Notes under the pieces: model-generated
What the model was told of the DNA's origin: nothing
Seen by the model: only the letters and a program-made list of their open reading frames with translations
The model's database searches: none
Shown here: in pieces, positions 22,973-34,408 of the stretch
How the letters are laid out: every line of letters starts with the position of its first letter
Numbering within the stretch: the first letter of the stretch is position 1
Translations under genes and position numbers: made by a program
Origin: Siderastrea radians
Lineage: Eukaryota; Cnidaria; Anthozoa; Scleractinia; Rhizangiidae
NCBI GenBank assembly: GCA_964017195.1
Contig: OZ024892.1
Span: 16,605,871 to 16,669,870 of the forward strand
Direction of reading: 5' to 3'
DNA length: 64,000 bases

Positions 22973-23339
22973 GTAAGTGACTTTTATATAACTTTGATAT
23001 GTTGCGTACTCCCTCTGAGCATCTTTTATGTCGGGAAAGGGCGACTCTTTCAACTTTTAACGTGCAATATTTATTTCCGCTTCTACTTTATAAGGTTTAA
23101 AGATTTTACTACCTTTGAGTTGAAATTTGAATTGAACTGAAGTAGCTATACAGTTAAGCATTTCGAAAAGAGTTTCTTCACCTAGAAGCCGCTTGAGAAG
23201 AATTCGATTTCTTGTAGTGTTTTTCATATGCTGTTCAAGCATATGCTTACAAGCTGTTAGCGAATTCCTGACGAGTGACTGTACTATTTTTAAAAAAGAA
23301 AGCTATCGATTATTACTTTAATATTGCGCAGCTTGTTAC

Positions 23340-23490
23340 GCTGATGAGGTGGTTCTTACTTTTGAGTCGGTGGATGAAATCCTAAGGGGTGGACACTCAA
23401 ATGGGAGTTACGAGCAGTTTTCATAAGTGGTGCTGTTAATTATAGGCTGTGAAAGGCTGCTCCAACTTTTGAGTCAGAGGATAACAAAAT
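23340..23490. repeat. Degenerate 106 bp minisatellite units in P3 intron 1
   Basis: Contains the diagnostic words ACTTTTGAGTCGGTGGATGAAATCCTAA and a diverged second unit. The same minisatellite is expanded in P5 intron 1. Confidence 0.6.
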
Positions 23491-23687
23491 CCTAAGTTGT
23501 AAAATCAGTGAAAGGTATTTCGTGCTTCCTTTCTGTCAATGCTGTGTAGCAATATTAAATTTTACGGTGATTTTTCTTCTTTTACAAACTTGAGTGTTCT
23601 CGAGATTAAAAAAGTCAAGAGCCATTTTTCATTTTTTGTTCAAACCTCACGGAACTCGTGTCTGTTGTTTTTTCATAGTCAGCTAAG

Positions 23688-25166
23688 ATGCGCTTGTTGG
23701 AGATATTGGTTTTTGTGGGGTGCTGCTTAGCTTTTATCCAGGCTGAAAGTAATACTGATGAAAAGTTGGACGATTCCCTTAATGATCAGCCTGCGAAGAA
23801 TCTTTTCTTGAGGATGAACCTGCCAAACCTCCAGAAGAATCTCCACTGAACGAAGAGGCAAAGGAACAAGACCGCCGCCAATTCATCCGACCGCCAATTC
23901 GTCGCACAATCACGATTCCCATCGGCATTCCTTCTAATATCAACAGCGGATTCTTTAGAGTTTGCTACTGTTTCAGACTTCGTTGCAAAGGTAAGTACGG
24001 CTGTGTGTACTTTTAACAGAGTTTGATATCCGTTTTCATGGGTAAGGTTAACTGTCAAGTAAGGTACAAGTATTGAAAAAAAAATTCACATATCGACAAA
24101 ACATTGGATGTACCAAACAATGGATTGCAACTTGAAACAATAGGCTAATGTTTTCAAGTTTCTTCCTTGTTTCTTTGTGTACGAGAAAAGAATAAGTCAG
24201 TACATTTTTCACCTAAAAACGTCAGTGAAAACTCCCCGTGAAGTAGCCCCTGCAGAAGAAGGGCTAAGCCCGAAACGCCTAGGATTATTAATCTTTTTTG
24301 GCACTTTTTGTCTTTATTATCGAAATAACTCTTGAATATTCTGTTAAGCGTCACGCAGCAAACAACATTTTAACATCAGAACATGTAGCACTTGTCTCGC
24401 TAGTTAACTGTGATAAAAGTTGCATTCTTTTCGACGTGGCTCTTAATTGAGTATCTTAAAACGAAACCAAAGAAATTGCTCTAACCAATCACAAAAAGAA
24501 CAATCAACAAAATGAACCAATCGTTACTCAAGCAATTACAAGTAACTGGCAACGAGCACGGTAAAACGCGTGCGATCAAGTTACGATTGGGTCTGGTTTT
24601 ACATCTCATTGATTGAGAAAGTGGCGCGAGCAATATCAACCAATCCTGAGCGAAAAAAAGCATACGCGATTTACCTTCGACACTCAATTGAAAACCGCTT
24701 TGAATACTACAAAGTTATTGATCTTAGAGCGGTTTTCAATTGAGCATCGCAAAAGCAAACCAAAGCAATCACTATAAACAATCACAACAGGAACAAAGAG
24801 CACAATGAACCGAAAGAAATAGAATTAATGCGCTGAATTGAAACCTGTTCTAGAATAAAAACTTTTGGTCAGTTCATTATCAAGGTATTCCTTTGCTTCA
24901 CGTATACCAACTGGCTACAGTGCAATGTCTCAGAAGTTACACTGTTAATATACACTTCAATTTCTGTTTTATCCCACAATTCACAATTCTGGTTTGAAAT
25001 AGTAAGTTGTGTTTTATTTTCAGTTCCAGGCATGCGCCCTGGGTTCAAAGGATGGGTCACACCCTACCAATCAGGCTACGTTGTGATCATCAACCTTCTT
25101 TACTATTTCTGGAACTGCAGCCCAAGGATTGTACCGGTTACACGTCGTCCGCCTACCCGCAGTTAG
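23688..25166 (+). pseudogene. P3: secreted peptide gene broken by a 1-base deletion
   Basis: ATG at 23688 opens a normal signal peptide (MRLLEILVFVGCCLAFIQA) and the start of the acidic propiece. One G is missing near 23794 compared with P4 (CCTGCGAAGAAT against CCTGCGGAAGAAT). The frame then shifts and stops at TGA 23847-23849. The rest of the exon (to donor at 23991) and the last exon (25024 to stop 25164-25166) are preserved in the original frame. The C-terminal Gly found in the other copies is Ser here (PPTRS). It is the direct paralogue of intact P4. Promoter, splice sites and AATAAA all remain, so it may still be transcribed. Confidence 0.8.
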
Positions 25167-25189
25167 ACAATTTTTGTCATCTCCCGTTG

Positions 25190-25290
25190 TGAAAGGGGGA
25201 GGCAGGGCCCCACCGAAAACCCCCAAGGCGAGTGGGCTCCCTGGTTAAATATTATTATTATTATTTTTATATTATTATTATTATAAAGTA
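25190..25290. mobile_element. Retroposon tail insertion in the P3 3' flank
   Basis: Compared with P4 (46,440 onward) about 90 bases are added: a GC-rich piece with GGCTCCCTGG followed by an (ATT)n run, typical of the 3' end of a SINE or LINE. Family not identified. Confidence 0.5.
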
Positions 25291-25335
25291 AAACGCCACA
25301 ATCGCTTAAACGTGTAAAATGTTATTGGTGTGACT

Positions 25336-25341
25336 AATAAA
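25336..25341 (+). terminator. P3 polyadenylation signal AATAAA
   Basis: Context GTGACTAATAAAGAG as in P1, P4 and P5. Confidence 0.7.
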
Positions 25342-26022
25342 GAGAATTTCTTTGAAACTTTGTGTTTTGACCATTTAGATATAAGTTGCCTGCTACAAAC
25401 GCAGGACTGCATGGTGGTTTTATCCAGTCCGTCTGTGGGAACATTCGGACCCGTGCAGGGAAGGGGACAAAGGGATCGTCGTACCTCTTTAATTTAAATA
25501 GCGCAATAAGCTAAGCCGATTAATCCTGCAGAACCTGAGAAAAATATCGTTAGCTTTATTCCTGCATGTGCATGGTTATGTGCAATCAGCGCGGAACATT
25601 CTTTTTGTTATCGCCTTTTTAAGGTTCACGAAATCAAACTTTGTAAAACCACAGAGAGATATAACTTGTTTACCTGCCTTAACAGAAATGTAGGAAAGTA
25701 ATGTGTCTTACTCTAGCCGATCATAAGATTTGCTTTTTGTTATTACAAGAATTAATGGGGATAAAACTCGATTTTTCGCTAAAAGCTCAACCTCTTTCAT
25801 CCTCAGGATCCCTGGGTTTGGCAATCCAAGATGGCAGCTACTAAGAAAGATCAGAAGCCGCCATCTTAGATTTCCCAACCCAAATATCCTGTGAACAAGT
25901 TTTCTGAAGCTTTCAGATCTCGTTTCTCTTCGTCGATCACCGAGAAAACTTTGCAAACAAACTGTGCATCACTGTTGAACCTCCCGTAAGCGACCGCCCG
26001 AAATGTTAAGCTAGAGTGGTCG

Positions 26023-26820
26023 CTTACGAGAGGTCTGACTACCTGGGACCTAAACGTTGATGTCTTAGTTTAGCTACTTTCAGAGGTTTGTTTTCTTTAA
26101 GGCACACAAAACTGACATATAGCCAAAAATGAAGTGTTCTATCTTTTTAGTTTTCACAACTTGGCACTCAAATAAGTCAAATTAGAGTTGTACTCCGCAA
26201 CTCTTTACAAATTGCGCATGGTAAGACGGGATTGTGTCAAATGGTCGCTCACCGGAGGTTATAAACAGTGGAAAATTGCAAACTGTCAGCCCACACAGTG
26301 GCCGCGGTCGTTTACGAGAGGTGGTCTCCTACTAGTGATTCCAGCTATAGTGATTACACTGAGAAAATTGGTATTTTGGAAAAGTGGTCTACTACGGGAG
26401 GTGGTCGCTTACGAGAGGTCTGACTACATGGGACCTAAACTTTGATGTCTTAGTTCAGCTAACTGCAGACGGTTATTTTCTTAAAGCTACAAAAACTGAC
26501 ATATAACCAAAAATGAAGTGTAATATCTTTTTAGTATTCACAACTTGGCAAGTCAAATTAGAGTTGTACTCCGCAACTCTTTACAATTTGCGCATCATTG
26601 GTAAGACGGGATCACGTGTCAAGTGGTCGCTTACCAGAGGTTATAAACAATGGAAATATTTCAAACTGTCAGCCCAAACAGTGGCCGCGGTCGCTTACGA
26701 GAGGTGGTCTCCTACGAGTGATTCCAACTACAGTGATTACACTGAGAAAATGTTGGTATTTTGGAAAAGTGGTCGCTGACGGGAGGTGGTCGCTTACGAG
26801 AGGTGGTAGCATATGGAGGT
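26023..26820. repeat. Tandem duplication of a 387 bp block (GGTCGCTTACGAGAGG words)
   Basis: CGCTTACGAGAGGTCTGACTAC and the sequence after it occur at 26,023 and again at 26,410. X2 has one copy (about 47,748-48,160). Many GTGGTCGCTTACGAGAGGTGG words give it a repetitive look. No conserved reading frame. Confidence 0.75.
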
Positions 26821-26829
26821 TCGACAGTA

Positions 26830-27012
26830 TTGACCACTTCACATTCCCATAATACACCTTTTTTGCCCCCCCCCCCCCCCAAATTTTGCAAAACCTATTG
26901 TTTTCAATTTCTCTTGGAAACATGCACGTTCCCAAGAGAAATTGAAAACAATAGTTTGTGAAAAACTTGGGGGGGCAAACAAAGTGTGTTATGGGAATGT
27001 AGAAGTGGTCAA
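26830..27012. mobile_element. Palindromic foldback element (X1 copy)
   Basis: TTGACCACTTCACATTCCCATAA pairs with TTATGGGAATGTAGAAGTGGTCAA; the middle TTTCAATTTCTCTTGG pairs with CCAAGAGAAATTGAAA around an ACATGCACGTT centre. 183 bp, non-coding. The X2 copy is at 48170-48343. Confidence 0.8.
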
Positions 27013-28738
27013 CATTCTCGCAAGTTCTAAACCCGACGTAAATAAAGACTTTAGGAGGAGAGGTTACTCAATAAAGATTGTACGGGGAGAACTAGGCCCA
27101 AAGTTCTAATCCTAAACCGTTCCAGATACCTAAAACAGCAATTAAACCTCTTTAAACCTCAAAAATAAGCCATAAACAGTAGATCACCGTGGGCTTTTAG
27201 TTGTTCGAAGTCTTAAAACTTTCGTATATTTCGGTGTTTGCCAAAATTTTGCGACCATTTTCAGTGTGAAGTGTATTTCAGCGACTCTGTAAGATATCAA
27301 AATAAAACCCTTCCCTACCCTTTAGTATACTGCAAACGTTAAAAAGGCAACTGGGCGGAGCCTCCCCATATAGCCCATTGTAGGTTGTCTTCCCAGGGAT
27401 TAAAGAAAATTTAAGGAAAGATGACCATGCAGAGGGAATAAAGAAGAATGGACACATTTAAGATTATCATTAATTGCACACCAGTTTATTTTTTCATACA
27501 ATGCTTACTAATGACAGGTCACCTATGTTGATTAGTTACTGATGGTTTACACGTGCCTTGAAATCACCATTCATTCGTTACTCGAAGTTCCGGATGAATT
27601 CAATACACAATTACACCAGGATCTCGCCAAACCTCCGATTGGACAAACACTGAAAAGAAAAAAGCATCCAACCTCGCGTTAAAACTTCAGGTTATTTTGG
27701 TTTTGCAAAACTTATGACATATAAGGCATGCGCTGATCGGTGACCTAGCCGTTCTTGATGAGGCTAATTTAGAGGTTACGTGACCAGTTTGTTGGCTTTA
27801 TCTTAAAAAAGAAATGAAACGTGGCAGCTCTTGTTTAAGGTGGAGGGGAAAACAGTTATCAATTAACATAAATCCTGGTCTTTCCAAACCCTTCATTCCT
27901 CTAGTGTTTGCATCAAGTTATGTACCAAGTCCGCCATTATCTATTCCTTTAAATATTTCTGGAGAAACAAATGGTGAAACCGAACCTGAAGCATTAATCG
28001 CGATGATTTTCATAAAAAGGAAAAAAGGAACAGTAGTAAAATGCGATTGAGCACTAAAAAAAAAAAAAAATTTTTTTTAATCATTGGAAATATTCCTCTC
28101 AAACATATCAAGAGAAACAAATTTTATTTCGAGAGGTTTGAGATGGCTGGTTCTGAGGCTCCACTAGCTGGAGTCAAGATCTGGGCAAAACAAGCGCAAA
28201 AAGGGCATTGAGGGGGCATTTTCGGCTTTTTCATTACAATTATCTCTTTAACAATTTTTAAAACTAAAAATGCTTTCATTAAGTTGTAGTTCGATGCCAA
28301 AGGAGGTTTTGTGAATTTTTCGCGCCTTTGTGGAATGTTTGAAAAGAAAAAAGGGGAATTGTGAAATTTATTTAAATAAGACATGTTGAGGATTTAATAA
28401 AAGATTAAACTATACTTCAAGCTCATAATAATTAGATAAACAGTCACCAAAACAGTCCGCTAACAAGCTGAAGTGCTCCTTCGTGGCGGTATGCAAAAAG
28501 CTTTAACCAGTCCCCTTTTTTCTCTCATATAAATACACCCAGAATGTTCCTTTGAACCATTGCGGTAGAAAATGAGGAAAACCCATGCAACCAATGTCTT
28601 TCTTAAGCCTTTTTTTTTGTCACTATTGGTTACACATAGTGTCGAAAATTTACGCTAAATTATTTGTAGTCAAGTCTCCGGAAACGTTCCAAAAGCGCGT
28701 TCTCTACATGTTAGTTTACCATCATTTGCGGTTAATGA
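27013..28738. other. X1 stretch with no called gene
   Basis: It is conserved with 48,344-50,060. On the minus strand an AATAAA near 27,490 could end a transcript containing the candidate exon at 28,739-28,966. No coding is recognised. Confidence 0.35.
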
Positions 28739-28966
28739 TTATTTGATAAAAATGGCGTTCAGTACTGGCGTCATTACTACTTTAGGAAGTATTTTGAGGT
28801 ATTCTTTCTCACGGTCACCTTTAGTCACTTTTGATCCCTCGTGAGCAATCTTAGAGCCGATCATTGAAAACTGCTCAACTTGTCCATAAAAGTGAAAGTT
28901 GTACAGAGGAGATTTTCTCGTGGTAGTGTTGATTATGTTCAACGGAGTAGTTCTAACTTTTGCGTC
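28739..28966 (-). CDS. Candidate last exon of an unidentified minus-strand gene (X1)
   Basis: The frame opens after an acceptor-like TTATTTTATCCAAG at 28966 and runs 75 codons to a TAA at 28739. It contains LNIINTTTRKSPLYNFHFYG, QVEQFSMIGSKIAHEGSKVT and a C-terminus VLNAIFIK. The X2 copy (50,061-50,291) has many substitutions and a length-neutral 3-base indel yet remains open, with the tail conserved. The strand pattern resembles a beta-rich C-terminal domain, perhaps like the last domains of transglutaminases, but this is a weak guess. Linking it to the exon at 29,045-29,180 fails on phase with the obvious splice sites, so the gene model is incomplete. Confidence 0.35.
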   Translation of the reverse strand, partial: DAKVRTTPLNIINTTTRKSPLYNFHFYGQVEQFSMIGSKIAHEGSKVTKGDREKEYLKILPKVVMTPVLNAIFIK

Positions 28967-29044
28967 CTTGGATAAAATAATAAGGAGTTACCATTCAAAT
29001 TAGTCTGTTTGTGTCCCGGATGAAAATCGCTGGGTCTCTAGTAA

Positions 29045-29180
29045 CTAAACATTCTTCACGTCATTTGATTTGCCTATTGTGTTAAGTTTCTCGTGAGCAT
29101 TCCTAACTGAGTTAACTAACTTACCAGCGTCCACCACAGCAAGCATCACCGGGATTGCAATAGTCGTGCTTGCAAGCTCT
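29045..29180 (-). CDS. Candidate exon of an unidentified minus-strand gene (X1)
   Basis: After an acceptor ATTTTTTGTAG the minus strand reads ELASTTIAIPVMLAVVDAGK and then LVNSVRNAHEKLNTIGK. X2 (50,352-50,505) preserves the frame with conservative changes (M to I, V to I, N to D), whereas an alternative cysteine-rich frame is interrupted in X2. A donor GTAAGT follows the VVDAG codons. The hydrophobic helix and amphipathic tail recall apolipoprotein-L-like proteins only loosely. Without the neighbouring exons no function can be assigned. Confidence 0.35.
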
Positions 29181-29525
29181 CTACAAAAAATAAAACAAGA
29201 CGTTGTTAACTTGGAGACAATTAGGTCCTCTATTCCTGTGTTTATAGATAGATAGCATTTTATAATAACACAGCATTCGTAAATCATATTCTAACAACAT
29301 TTTCAAAACCGTTATCCTAGAATTCCCATGTGTCTCATCACTTTTTTTTTTTTTGCTTGTCAGTTTTATTTCAGTAAATTGAATCACGCTATCATTTGCA
29401 GTGCAGCTCTGGAGAGCAACAAAGAGGAGTAATGGAAGCTATACGATAAAAAAATGGGGCAAGAATCAGTTATTGGGAATTATTGATGCATACCGTCTTG
29501 TTTTTGTCCCTCAAAGGCTGGTTTT

Positions 29526-29880
29526 TGGTTGTTGTTGTTGTTGTTGTTTTTTTTTCGGTTTCGTTTTATTATGTTTGTCTGTTTGTCTGTTTGTTTGCTT
29601 GTTTGTTTGTTTGTTTGTTTGTTTGTTTGTTTGTTGAATTTAATGCAGTCCAATGTTGTTGGGTAGAAGGCTGGTGAAGGGTCCCAGTTAGAAGTGCCGA
29701 TGCCGATAAGTGGGATAGGCCCACCGGCCATAGGCTCCGCCAGCAAGTCAACTGCCGCATTTCTACGACGTGTTCCTGGGTACACCATCCAAGAGTCAGT
29801 GGCGCGGGGGCGAGTCTTTGCCTCTAAATAAATCACCCATTTTTTCAGTAGTGCACGAGACACAAAACAATAAAACGAAC
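29526..29880 (-). mobile_element. Retroposon with (CAAA)n tail (X1 copy)
   Basis: On the minus strand a body of about 230 bases is followed by a CAAA-repeat tail and then a CAA run. The X2 copy (about 50,830-51,180) has a shorter tail. A body ending in a short microsatellite is typical of LINE 3' ends and SINEs; it inserted before the X duplication. Confidence 0.5.
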
Positions 29881-29924
29881 AGAAATCATAAATCCAGTAA
29901 AAAAAAACTGATTAAACAAACATA

Positions 29925-30400
29925 ACCAGAGGAAAGTATTGATAACTAGTTTGAATGAACACACTTTATGTGATTTCATCCACAGACTAAAAAGTGAGAA
30001 CACCTTGTATATTAAACAGCACCTTAGGAACGTACACTCAGTAGCTTTCATTTGAATGGACACACGTAAGGATTTCAGACTCAATACTTTGAACCAATTT
30101 GTGTTGTGAACAGCACCACAGGAAAGTACTGCTCAGTCAGGAGATGGGCTCCTGGCTCAGTAGCTTTCATTTAAAAGGGTACACTTTGGGATTTCATCCA
30201 CAGTCTCCAAGAGTTAGAACCACCTTTTACAGCATAATAAACAGTACCACAGAAAAGTACTACTCAGTAGCTTTCTTTTGAATGGTCACACTTTAGGATT
30301 TTATCCACAGAAAAAACACAGACTCAAAAGTTAGAACCACCTTGTACAGCATAATAAACAGCACCAAGGGAAAGTAGTGGTCACACCTTAGGATGTAATT
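29925..30400. repeat. 106 bp minisatellite array, inverted orientation
   Basis: Units contain CACAGGAAAGTAC, CTCAGTAGCTTTCATTT, GGATTTCATCCACAG and AGTTAGAACCACCTT, the reverse complement of the array at 54,651-55,100. X1 has about four units and X2 about one (51,220-51,330). Confidence 0.7.
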
Positions 30401-30570
30401 GTCAAGTTACACTAATTTATCCGAGGGAGTGAAGTTCGTTACGTACTGTCATTTACAGCAGCAGCTGTCTCAATACATGAATCTGTAGCATTCAAGTACT
30501 TCACAATGAAAGGCCATGAATTTTTTATATTACTCAATGTTTGCAGGTTGCCCTCACGAAAGGTTACGAT
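30401..30570. other. X1 flank before the TTAA element
   Basis: Conserved with about 51,330-51,441; no gene seen. Confidence 0.3.
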
Positions 30571-30574
30571 TTAA

Positions 30575-31266
30575 GGAGGCTCGCAACAGTTTTTTTGGCC
30601 TTGGAGTGTATCTTTTGAAGTCAAAATTTCACATAGAAGGTAAACTTCGATTTCCTTAATACTACACCACCTTTTCAACATATGATCAAAATTTATTTTC
30701 TCACTGGTCTCCTAGCAACAGCTGTCACCATAGCAACGGTAATGGACAACCCTTCATTTTAAACAATGTCGAATATCTCGAAAACTAGTCAGACACTTTA
30801 TGACGAAACTTGAACTGTTTGAACTACTTAACCTATACAACTTGTATGCGAAATTAGAGAAAAATCTGTAAGAGCGTTTTCGAGTAAATCATGATTCATT
30901 TTTTACGGGCTGATTTTGGTCATTCCTACAATTTTCTCCAATACTTCAAGAAAGATAAAACTTAACACTTTCTCTTTTCAGTTGAAGGATCTTTTATGAT
31001 ATCAAAACATTCTTAATGTAAATTGAGCTTCCTAGGTGGCTGCGATTTTAAGATATTTATATTTAAAAACTGCTAAAATGCAGCACAAATCAGCCAAAAA
31101 GTTCGTAATTTGCATAAACAGAAATATTTCTAAATTGCCATTACAGTTTTCTCTCTTAAACTGATTGCCGTTAGAATAATAATTCTTTTTGATGTTCCAG
31201 TGAGTTTTAGGCTGAGTTCCAGTGAGTTTTAGGTAAGAAGGCTGAATCTCGGTCAAGTTTCAGTCG
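30575..31266. repeat. Left terminal inverted repeat, outer part
   Basis: This matches the reverse complement of 39,780-40,471, with small indels and substitutions. The inner part resumes at 33,826-33,995 after the nested insertion. Confidence 0.85.
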
Positions 31267-31871
31267 TTATTAACTTTCAACGAGCAACAGTTTTATTTTG
31301 TTTTTCCTGGTCTATTTCACGGTTATTCACGTGCAATGAATATTTATACACACTGCGCTTGTGTCCTCTCGGGCATTTATAATTCCTTCTCATTATAATA
31401 AAAAATTTTCGTCTTCTGAGCTTCTTCCTGGAGACCCTTTTCCATTATTCTTTAAATACTGACTGACGTTTTAGCACTTTTAATTACGGATTTAATTACA
31501 CTGGAGCCGAAAAATGAAAAGAAACAAGCTCAGAAGACGAATATTTAACAATTATCCTGCGAAATCGCGCGGAATATCACCTGATACTTAGCCGACGAGG
31601 CCGTAGGCCGAGTTGGCTAAATCAGGGGATATTCCGCAAGATTGAGCAGGATAATTGTTTTATTATTCAACAAATTCCCATCGACTACCATTTCCAGAAC
31701 GAGAAAAACTACGGCTCTATGATAAAAACGCTAAAAGCTAGCAACACATAAAGCTTAATAAAAATCAAAACAGAACTTCAAGAAATCGAAGTTTACTACC
31801 GTTCACTTAAAAAGACTTATTTACAAACTCATGTTTGGAAATGACAAGACAAAGGAAAAAATATTGCTACC

Positions 31872-32063
31872 TTACCGAGAATAAGTCCTCTTCCTGTGAA
31901 TTAAAATCTTTTCAACTTTAGTCTTTACAACTTTCCGTGAGCAAGTGTGCTGCTTCTTTCGCAATAGCATTTTCTTGGTTGAGTTCTCACTGTGAAAATT
32001 CCAAGTCAACCGCTGGATATCTTTGTGAGCTGAAGCAAATACTTGTTGACATTTTGAGAGCAT
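31872..32063 (-). other. Small open frame, second copy of the one at 5187-5378
   Basis: 63 codons with the same start (MLSKCQQVFASAHKDI) and a GTAAGG donor-like end. Differs from the first copy at a few residues. Confidence 0.2.
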
Positions 32064-33572
32064 TTAATCGTGGAAAGTTTCTTCCAGAGAGTTAAAATTT
32101 ACGGAGAACACTGCTAAAACTGCTTCGCTTTTCAAAATGTCCGCCAAACAAGCAATGAAAGAAAATCTGCAGTGCACTTCCAAATATGGTCATTTACGTA
32201 TATCGCAGGATATCTGTCATGTACGGATGACAGATATTGAGGGCTTCCTTACCATATATGGGCATAGTGACAATTTGTTGAATAATAAATATATATATTT
32301 ATTAAAAACTGGACTAGGTATATTGGATTTCTAGCATTTTGATTGGCTGAACGGAGCTAGGCTATCAGCTCATATACCTGCTGCGACAAATATGGTCAAT
32401 GAACACTCAACAACAAAGTGAGCTGAAAGTTTTTTCCTCGCGAGCAACCCGACGACAAAAATGGACGAGGAAAATCACTTGGCAGCAAATTTAAATTAAG
32501 CAGAAATTCCAGCATCGTCACCAACAAGCATCACCAACAGCGTCGTCTAACACAAGTCAAAAATGTTTGAAGAAACTGTGCAGAAATAGAAATTTAAGCA
32601 TTAAGCGTCGTGTTTTATACAATTAATTTCTTTCATCGATCGTCACGTCGATCATTGAAATATTTGAACACGGTAGGTTTTATCAGGAAAGCTTTCCACT
32701 TCAAAATATCAAGACAAGACATAAAATAAAACACAGTGAAATGGGGCAGGAGCATTTAATAAAAACTATCACACATTCATGGCGAGTCGGTGCGAAAATC
32801 ATGAAGCAGTCTGAACAAGTACTAAAAAAATACAGCGGCAAACTACCAAGAAGGAAGGAAGGGCGAGATTTTTTTCGCCTTTAACACGCACAATTGACAC
32901 TGGTTTACCTGCACTCGTTGTAGCTCTGTGTTCCAACAGGTCCAAATGCTCAGATAGAAATCGGATGCCATGTAAACGGAGTTGAATCGCTTTTCCAGTT
33001 GTTTGAATGTTGTTTTTAAGCTTACCATTCCGTCCGCAACCTCTAAACCGAGAACAACTGCATTTTGCACTTTGCATTTAACAAACGTATGATGGTGACT
33101 TCTAATGTTCCTCACTACAGTAATCTTGCTTCTGAGCTGCATGGAAATTACCTCTTCAAGTTCAAATTTGTTCTGTCTTCAGTTCGATGAAACACGCACA
33201 TGATGGCTCCGTTGTGCGAACAGATTACAAACTTGTTCAGTTTCAACTCCAGCAGCTAATATGGTGAAATTGTACAGCTTCAATCCGCTTTGAACGATGA
33301 TAACAACAATGTTTCAGGAAAAATCAAACATGTACCATATTTCAAAGCCAATAATTAGAAGATTTCTTTCCAAAACTTGTGCTACTTTGTTCACTTTCGA
33401 GCAGTTTTCATTGATTCATTCAGCTTTGCAATGAAACGCTGCAACACTTCGCAAGGTTTTGGCGCCTTTTTCGTTCAGTCATGTGAGCGATTCTTGTTCC
33501 GTTTAAATTTCTTTTCTAATTTTTCCGTTCTTTCTTGACTTTTTTTTTTAATAGTGGTTAAGTTTTTAATAA

Positions 33573-33688
33573 AACAATTATTCTACTCGGGCTTGCTGGA
33601 TATCAAATGATTATAACCAACTCGGCGCTACGCGCCTCGTTGGTTATCTATCATTCGATATCCAGCGCGCCCTCGTAGAATAATTGTT
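33573..33688. repeat. Right hairpin of the nested element
   Basis: AACAATTATTCTAC and GTAGAATAATTGTT enclose GCTGGATATCAAATGAT/ATCATTCGATATCCAGC and ATAACCAAC/GTTGGTTAT. It mirrors the left hairpin in outer arm sequence and length but not in its core. Confidence 0.8.
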
Positions 33689-33995
33689 AAATATTATTAT
33701 GAGAAGGAATTATAAGCGCACGAGAGGACACAAGCGCAGCGTTTATAAATATTAATTGCACGTGAATAACCGTGAAATAGACCAGGTAAAACAAAATAAA
33801 ACTGTTGCTCGTTGAAAGTTAATAATAGTCCGGCGGATAAGTGTCATTTTAAGAACTAATCGTGCACTTTATGATAAAAACATAAAACTTGGCACACAAA
33901 TACTATAAATCATGAGGAATATTTTAAAGATTATAGGCAACCTGGATATGACCTTTTCCGGGGGGGAGAGCCATTTTTCAAAATGGCCGCCAGCC

Positions 33996-34408
33996 AGAAT
34001 CTTTTTTATGACAGCATGGTGCAAAATTACTAAATGAAAGGTTAAATAACTATTTTTGAGGCTGGTCACTCTTTAAAGTAGGTCCAGAGTTTTTAAAATT
34101 GTGTGAAAATAAACTTTTGAATTTTTTCTGGAAATTACTGTCATTTTGAGGTGAATTTATGCAAATTAGATTTTCGAATGAATTCATCCACAAACATTTT
34201 ATCATAATATCTTGCAACTGTTCCCTTTTTTAAGTTCCTCTTAAAAAAACTTATTTTAACTTGTTTCAATACTGTTTTTAAGTACGTATACTGTGCAAGA
34301 GCAAAATGTTAAAAACACACGTTTGTAATAATCGCCACCATCAAAAAAAGGAATCGCCGAAAAATGTTTGAGAAAGTTATTGTTTTGTTTTTTGTTTTTC
34401 AAGTGTGA
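33996..34408. other. 5' flank of the transposon gene
   Basis: AT-rich leader with no clear TATA box. A stop codon (TGA) directly precedes the ATG at 34409. Confidence 0.3.

Larger units (their letters stand above)
31267..33825. mobile_element. Nested element in the left inverted repeat, 2.56 kb
   Basis: The right repeat reads through CAGTCGTTATAGTCC (as reverse complement), while the left is split there. The insert starts TTAACTTTCAACGAGCAACAG and ends CTGTTGCTCGTTGAAAGTTAA, with arms of about 145 bp. The TA-rich target suggests a TA-type duplication. It includes the sequence also found at 4855-5601 and has hairpins at 31,547-31,659 and 33,573-33,688. No transposase is recognised, although short minus-strand frames exist at 32,799-33,142. 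Confidence 0.75.

Noticed and set aside
22604..23140. Frames just upstream of P3 (starting MKNVYQ and MCSRYKR), with copies at 43,858 and 44,119
   Set aside because: They overlap the inferred promoter, noncoding exon and intron start. The first has lost its frame at P5 (near 53,920), and conservation in P4 follows from the recent duplication.
29120..29180. Cysteine-rich alternative frame (ACKHDYCNPGDACCGG)
   Set aside because: The X2 copy has a stop codon in this frame, while the hydrophobic frame stays open in both.
29401..29863. Frames rich in CLFVCLFV or NKQTNKQT
   Set aside because: They come from the GTTT/CAAA microsatellite tail of a retroposon.
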